Part shown: one piece after another, positions 58,484 to 64,000 of the stretch
Layout: every line of letters begins with the position of its first letter
Position numbering within the stretch: the stretch's first letter is position 1
NCBI GenBank assembly: GCA_034770075.1
Contig: CM068385.1
Location: forward strand, 51,840,746-51,904,745
DNA: 64,000 nucleotides
Origin: Aralia elata
Lineage: Eukaryota; Streptophyta; Magnoliopsida; Apiales; Araliaceae
Reading direction: 5' to 3'
The notes under the pieces: model-generated
The model's database searches: none
The model's input: the letters and a program-made list of their open reading frames with translations, nothing else
Told to the model about the DNA's origin: nothing
Position numbers and translations under genes: made by a program

Positions 58484-59311
58484 TTAAGAAGAATGATAAG
58501 AAGATCATGAACGTAAAGAAGAAGCGTAGATTAGGTTTACATGTTTTTATTTACTTGTATTTGTATGAAGTCATAATGACTGTTGTGATACGAACAAGCA
58601 ATCCATGTAACCAAAGATTATATCAATAATATCATGTTATTATTATCAGAATGGTGCTATATCTTTAATTTGATATAACTTAGAATTGTTAAAGAACTAT
58701 AAATCTGAGTGATGGTATTGGTAATATGGACTGATCATGTTATGTCGATACTCTGAACTTCAAATAGATAGTAAAACATTAATACAATGTTGATAAAGAA
58801 CTATAAATATGAATGAGGATATTAAATAATATTGTGAGTTCTGTAAGACCAGAGATCTAGCACCGATGAAGAAACCAAACTCATCGCAAGGTTCCTCTAT
58901 TCGAAGTACAAGTGTGTTATTAATATTATAAATTTCAGATAGATAGAAACGTCAATATGAAGAGATATCTTTATAAAGTTATGTGTCTAAGTGAGGGTAT
59001 TGAATGATATAGGGAGTTATGTAAGCACTGAGGTTACACTAATGAGCACCGATAAGATGCCAAAATTACCGGAATGCGCCCCTCTGTTGCCTAGAATAAT
59101 CTTTGTTATTAATATTGTGAATCTTGGATATGTAAAGTTATAGAATGTCTGAATCATAAGGTTAAAATTAACCAGTGTATATGGTATTGTCCATGTATAT
59201 GGATATGATTTACAAGTTGATACTTGTAGCAAGATTGAGATCGAGACTAAGTTCCGCTCCAAGGATAAAGTAAAAGAATTTTATTTTAAAAGTAAGTGTC
59301 TGCAATAGACA

Positions 59312-61273
59312 AGTTCAACCAATATGATTATGGGATTATTGGTTAAGTTACGAAAGATGTTGAGTTAACGTCGACTCTTATTCGAGCGGCGATCGTTCGG
59401 ATTTAAAAATGGATTGCAGGTCTTTCACACTTGTCATAAAGAGCACCTCACAAAGCAATGACCAATCTACAAAGTAATCGGATGATCGCAAAGTCAGGTT
59501 CAAAATTGTCAAGCAGATCGTAGAGCTGCTAATGAAACATCAGGGTAAAGAAGAGTCTGCAAAGTCTGTCCAAAAGGTCGTAAAGTTGATCGTCGAGCTA
59601 AGCGTAAAGCTGATAGTAAAGCTCCATCTCATGTATCATGAAGATAAGTTAAAGATCAATCAAGTGAAGGTTGATCGTAGAATATACTCTAATGATAATG
59701 AGTATAATCCCAATTATTAGTTTTTAGAGGCACAAAAGATATCTAGAAGGGGGGTTGAATAGATACTTTAAAACTTTTTCTACACTTTTTCAAAAGGCTT
59801 GATTTGTAAACAAGTTAATTAAGCACAGAGGAATATATGATTGATTTTAATCCCCCTTAAAGATAGAACAGTTATGGCAGATATGATAAAGCAATGATAT
59901 AGCAGTTATAACAGTTATGAAGTGCAGAGAGAGAGAGACATAGGACTTTAAGTGGTTCGGAGCACACAAGACTCCTACTCCACCATTCTACTCCTTGAGT
60001 AGTAAATCCACTAAGGATATCTTTACAACTTGAATCACTAAGATTCCTTCAAGGCCAGCAGCCTCGGAACTCTAGTACACTAAGTACTCTTCAAAGCCAA
60101 CAGCCTTGGAACTCTAGTTTACTATTGAACTTCGTCAAGTCTAGTAGACTTGGAACACTGTAGACTAAGACCCGCAGCCTTAGAATCACCCAGTACACTT
60201 AGTACTCTTCAAGTCAAGTGGACTTGAAACTTTGTTGGTCACTTGTTGACCCTTTCACTTGATTGAGAATGTTTGTTTTGTTGCTACTAAGTTGTTTGAA
60301 GCATATGGTCTGATGAACTCAGTAGCGAAGCAAGAAGTTTGTCTTTACTCGTAGAGTAAGACTTTGACAGATTTGATTTCCTTTTCATTGTCCTTGCTTG
60401 TTTTATTTCTTCAATCTGTTTGCCTTATATAGATGCCTCTGAATTCTTCCGTTGATTATGAGACTGTTGCATCTGATATTCCCGTTGAGATCTGTTGCTG
60501 AACTTAGGAATAGTTTATTCCTTGTTATGCATGGTAGTGGGGTGAATCAGCATCCATTAACTTGCTCCAATATGGTGGTAAGGATAGTGCTCTGAATATC
60601 TGTCAACCATAGATGTTTGTCCCCCACTGACTTTGATTCTTCATTCAGTTCAATTAAGTATTCAGCAACTGTCTTGGGCAGGTCACTCTACTAATATGGA
60701 TATTAGCAGACAATATGGGCAACGTAGAATATTAAAATCAGTTCTTGGTTGCTTTGTCTAAATGAGGATCGTAGAGTGTTTGGCTGACTGTACGATCCTT
60801 TGGCGAGACTTGATTCTTGCGGATGTTCACTGTGATCTTTTATGTTGCGTTTAGATCACTTAGAGATAACATCAATGTTTTGCTCCTTTGTCTTCTTGAG
60901 AATTGTCGTTTTACTAATGCAAATGTGACTCTACGATCGATCTTGTCTGATAATAGATTTAACTTTACGATCTGCCGAGTCATTCTGCGTTTATTTGGCC
61001 GAGTTTTCACTCTACGTTTGCCTGGCCGAGTTTCACTCTACGTTTTCCTGGCCCAACTCTACGATGCGACTAGCCGAGCTTCACTCTACGTTTGCCTGGC
61101 TGAGCTTCACTTTACGTTTACCTGGCAGACTCTGCGCACCTTTAAGCTGACTAAACTCCAAGTTGGTTGACTGCTCTACGATCCTTCACTGGATGCTTTA
61201 TGATGACTTGTGTAGTACTCAACGATCAGTCTAGCCTTATCATCTTAATACATTAGATCAACCTAACAAGTTT
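59312..61273. repeat. Unassigned repetitive region L, right part
   Basis: No convincing ORF. The left 400 bases carry repeated GATCGTAGAG / CGTAAAGCTGAT words. A TCTAGAAGGGGGGTTGAATAG word at 59741, followed by a GTGGTTCGG word near 59950, is a combination I know from repetitive plant DNA but cannot place in a family. From 60.77 kb the complementary words (CTCTACGATC) appear, and at 60988-61135 there is a 26-37 bp tandem repeat with CACTCTACGTTTGCCTGG. Possibly one element with oppositely oriented repeat arrays. Confidence 0.4.
60988..61135. repeat. Tandem repeat in L
   Basis: About five imperfect units of 26-37 bp, TTCACTCTACGTTTGCCTGG with CCGAG between. The small ORF at 60817-61170 is largely this repeat. 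Confidence 0.75.
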
Positions 61274-61497
61274 TGTGACAACCCGAATTTTCAGTAATTA
61301 TTAAATGAGAGTTTAATAAATAAAAATTCTTATTGCGAGAGGTGTCGGGTTCAAATATATATTTATAGATGTTATATGTTGTGAAATATGTGACTTGGTG
61401 TGAATATAGAAGAGGAACCACAACGCTGAAGAAGCTACGTGGGACGAATTAATTGAGTCGTGATTCTGAGGACAGAATCCTTTTAAGGGGGGAAAGA
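61274..61497 (+). mobile_element. Element F: LTR start fused to pol tail and PPT
   Basis: Starts TGTGACAACCC like the LTR of E and follows it for about 130 bp. It then jumps to the last codons of a Tekay-like pol (HNAEEATWD, about 61420-61446), the hairpin GATTCT-GAGGAC-AGAATC (61462-61479) and PPT AAGGGGGGAAAGA (61485-61497), and runs directly into LTR G. A large deletion has removed nearly all of the element. Confidence 0.75.
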
Positions 61498-63985
61498 TGT
61501 GACGAACGAGATTTTTGTAATTTAATTTAGAATATTTATTGAATTTAAATAAATATTTTTTCGATGATTTAATTATTTAAATTAAATAATTAATTGATGA
61601 ATTTGTTGGTAGATTAATTTAATTATATATGTTACATTAGTATAAATTAATGTGGAGAATTTTTTATATTCAAAGTATATATTTAATTGAGTTTATTTGA
61701 TTAAATGCATTATTTAAATAAGTATAATGTTATTTTTAATTAATTAATAATTAATTAGAGATTGAACAATTTGTCATGATCAATAAATGAGAATTTTAAT
61801 TATGTGACTATGTGACTATATGATTTAATGTGATATTATTCTATTTTATTTAATTGATTTAAATGAGATATTTAATTGATTAAATATGTGACATTAAACT
61901 ATATTGTAAGCAAGTTATTAAAATAAACTAGAAGGGAGGATAAAGGAATTAGCCAAACGAGGCCTTAGTGGGGGTTAGTGCCAGTTACTAACTGACACCC
62001 ACTCATTAAATTAAGTTTAACGTATTTTCAATTCAGCAATTCTTATTTTTGGCTAAGTTGGAGATACAGAGAGAAAAAAAAAGAGTTTTGAGAGAATTGG
62101 AGAAGTGAAGAAGAAATCTTTTCATCTCTTTGCATAATCTAGTATCTTATAAAAGGTAATTCTTCTAATTTAAGTTTTTAGTATACACTCTTGAGTTTTT
62201 CCATGAAAAGTCAAGTTTAGTCCTCTATAATTTGAATTCTAGGGTTAAATTCTAAATAACTTAATGTTAGATGTTTGTAAGCACGCATAAATTTATTTTA
62301 TGTGGTTTGTATATGATTTATAGTAATTAAATCCATGAGATTATGTGTTTAAATGAAGTTCTGAAATTTACAGAGAAACAGTGTTTGAATATACCTGAAA
62401 TGTATGAAATTGATGCTTGTTTTGCATGTTAATCGGTTAAATTGATAATTGATTACGTTTATGCATGTAAAAACGAGGAAAACAAGAGTTGAACGGATTG
62501 ATTTGGTTAGGAAACGAATTCACAGTGATTAATTACGTTAACTGTGTCAAAATATAAATATAAAGCATAGACAGTGAATTTTTAGTCTTTAAATTGGTTA
62601 ATTAGATTGTTTATGATGTAAAATTCATTGTGTATATGAAGGGTTTTAGTTTTATAACACATATGATGAATGGGTAGTAATTAAACTGGTGAACTGTGAA
62701 AAACTTTGGCCAAATATGGCATTTTTCTGTACTCTTCGCGAACTGCAGAAATCGAGTTTCGGGTCCACCGCCCCGGCGGTAGAAATGAACTACATTTCTC
62801 GCCCCGGCAGTAGGCTCGCCCTGGCAGTAGAAATGTATTACATTTCCCGCTCCGACGGTAGGCTCACCTCTGCGAGACTTTTGTTGAGAAACCCACCGCC
62901 CCGGCGGTGGAACAAAAAAAAAAGGGTAAAAATTTTCTTCTTTCTTTATGGTCATGTTATGTTATCGTAGACATACTTAAAGCTTAGACTAATGTATGAA
63001 ATGAATATTAAGATACTGTGATGGGTGGTAAGCATATACCCATTGATTATCCGGTGTAAATTGAGATATTATAATAAAATTGGATGAGAGTGAATCTTGA
63101 AGTGATAATACAATTGTAACTAATCATTGTTACTGCTTTATAAACGGAATGTGTAGGTTATTTTCTAAGTGTTTCTATGTGACTAATAAATGTTGTGCAT
63201 GATTATATATCGTGTAGGATACGTGAAGTGCAGACAAGTATAGGCTAATTATGGTAATTGGTAATCTACGAACCAGACAAGTCTTTCAGTTCCTATTTGT
63301 TATGTGAACTAAATGATTAATTATTTTAAATCTATGATATAAAAGCATGATGTATTCTATGTGTTGTATGTATGAAACGACAAAGTCAATTTATGACAAC
63401 GTCCATTGAGTTAAAATGTTAATTGAGTTATGGAACTCAATTTATTACTTGGTATTTGATGTACAGTATGTATGATATATCTAGCCAAATGTTTATGATG
63501 TATATGATGAGCATGTTATCTATGTGTTATGTGTTGTATGTAAACTGTTAGATTTTGCTGAGCTATTGAGCTAATTCTTGCAAATAACCACTTTTGCAGG
63601 TTAAAGATACAAGGTAACGTTATGTGCTATCCAAAAGACATAGATCAAAATGATGCATGAAGATTAAATGTTTTAGTTGAAGTTATTATCTGAATTATGT
63701 TAAGTTTTCGATAAATGTATTTATGTTGAGTTGTAAAGTTTGTATTGAGGTGTAAACTTTTATAATAAGTTCGACAAGGCGAATTATGATATTAACATGA
63801 TTCTAGGATATTTAGATGTAAAGGTTGAAAATTTTGGGATCGAGAATGATTTGAAATAGAAAAGTTTAAATTATTCCGTATTTTTATTAAGTTTAATACT
63901 GGATATTGTTGTAAAGTCAGAACAACGATGTATTGATAACGACCGATGTTAAGAGTTGCATTGTATGAATTTTGGGGTCGTTACA
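61498..63985 (+). repeat. LTR G: end of F and start of the next element
   Basis: 2488 bp, TGTGACGAAC to TCGTTACA. A PPT precedes it and a PBS follows, so it serves as 3' LTR of F and 5' LTR of an element running off the right edge. It has one CCAAAC-GGCCT motif (61952-61974), a leader with donor AAAG|GTAATT (62156), GC-rich hairpins (62767-62910), a mini-exon 63218-63276, a weakened donor CAG|ACAAGT and acceptor TTTTGCAG (63599). Confidence 0.85.
62767..62910. repeat. GC-rich hairpin array in G
   Basis: ACCGCC-CC-GGCGGT at 62767-62780, CCACCGCC-CC-GGCGGTGG at 62893-62910 and several decayed copies between them; TTCGCGAACTGCAG just before (62738) is half of the palindrome seen in E. Confidence 0.88.
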
Positions 63986-63987
63986 AT

Positions 63988-63999
63988 TGGTATTAGAGC
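63988..63999 (+). promoter_or_regulatory. PBS after LTR G
   Basis: TGGTATTAGAGC, one change from the initiator-Met type; shows that an internal region starts here and continues beyond the window. Confidence 0.8.
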
Positions 64000-64000
64000 T

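Larger units (their letters stand above)
55899..59311 (+). repeat. LTR K, main part
   Basis: Continues from 44977. It contains TATAAATA (57106-57113), three long inverted repeats (57283-57627), a mini-exon (58124-58164), a GC-AG intron (58165-58483) and three copies of the CTATAAATCTGAGTGA-type block also found in D (near 58701, 58801 and 58975). The end at AATAGACA (59311) is uncertain: it lacks the usual GTCACA, but AGTTCA follows, as it precedes the left end. With both parts K is 3.58 kb, the size of the other LTRs. Confidence 0.55.

Noticed and set aside
44807..59317. AGTTCA on both sides of K as proof of a solo LTR
   Set aside because: Six bases instead of the usual five, and the right end lacks GTCACA; recorded as likely, not proven.
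60817..61170. 117-codon ORF with repeating units
   Set aside because: Most of it is the 26-37 bp tandem repeat of L; no start context or family.
1..64000. Host genes, tRNA, rRNA or snRNA genes
   Set aside because: I looked for gene-like ORFs and for tRNA hallmark words such as GGTTCGAATCC; all sizeable conserved ORFs belong to retroelements and no RNA gene was seen by eye.

Overview
The window is plant nuclear intergenic DNA, most likely from a eudicot. It consists of nested Ty3/gypsy LTR retrotransposons, and I found no host protein gene, tRNA or rRNA. The plant assignment rests on the primer-binding sites (initiator-Met, Asp and Arg tRNA types), on three plant Ty3/gypsy lineages (Tat/Ogre, Athila, chromoviral Tekay/Del-like), on long AT-rich LTRs and on multi-level nesting. 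The letters A-T below are my own labels.

Layout, left to right. T (1-11820, minus strand) is a Tat/Ogre-type element: antisense extra ORF, integrase, dual RNase H, RT, a probable intron, protease-gag, Arg-type PBS and 5' LTR; its 3' LTR lies off the left edge. T sits in the 5' LTR of A (11821-22615, plus), a Tekay-like element with near-identical LTRs but a large gag-pol deletion. A sits in the RT of B (22616-40451, plus). The 3' LTR of B is split by C (26359-38559, minus), a complete but decayed Athila element with GTGGT target duplications. C is itself split by E (31941-34915), a short element with GGGTA duplications. B lies inside another Tekay-like LTR, HJ (40452-43417). Then come an Athila-like LTR end M (to 44597) and an unassigned repeat L. 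L is interrupted by a probable solo LTR K (44813-59311), and K holds a complete Tekay-like element D (44978-55893, TAAGT duplications) with an extra ORF upstream of gag. At the right end a deleted element F runs straight into LTR G (61498-63985), whose PBS shows that another element continues past the window.

Most of the interest is in the LTRs rather than in the decayed coding regions. Seven Tekay-like LTRs (A, B, D, E, G, HJ, K), which share little primary sequence, share one architecture. Each has a purine-rich leader with a GT donor, a 41-59 nt mini-exon, a second donor that is usually AG|GCAAGT (GC type; AG|GTAAGT in HJ), and a TTTGCAG or TTTCAG acceptor followed by a purine-rich stretch. 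Inside the second intron is a stem-loop with constant loop CTGATCC and changing stem (A, B, D, HJ), and just before the acceptor a second hairpin whose stem also changes in a paired way. A third covarying hairpin, with loop GAGGAC, sits immediately before the polypurine tract in A, B, D, E and F.

In addition, nearly every LTR family carries its own private array of short inverted repeats. One type (GCC-CC-GGC core) is shared by the Athila element C and the Tekay-like LTRs B, E and G, which belong to different lineages. These structural signals are read by eye and are inferences until folded, aligned and compared with RNA data.
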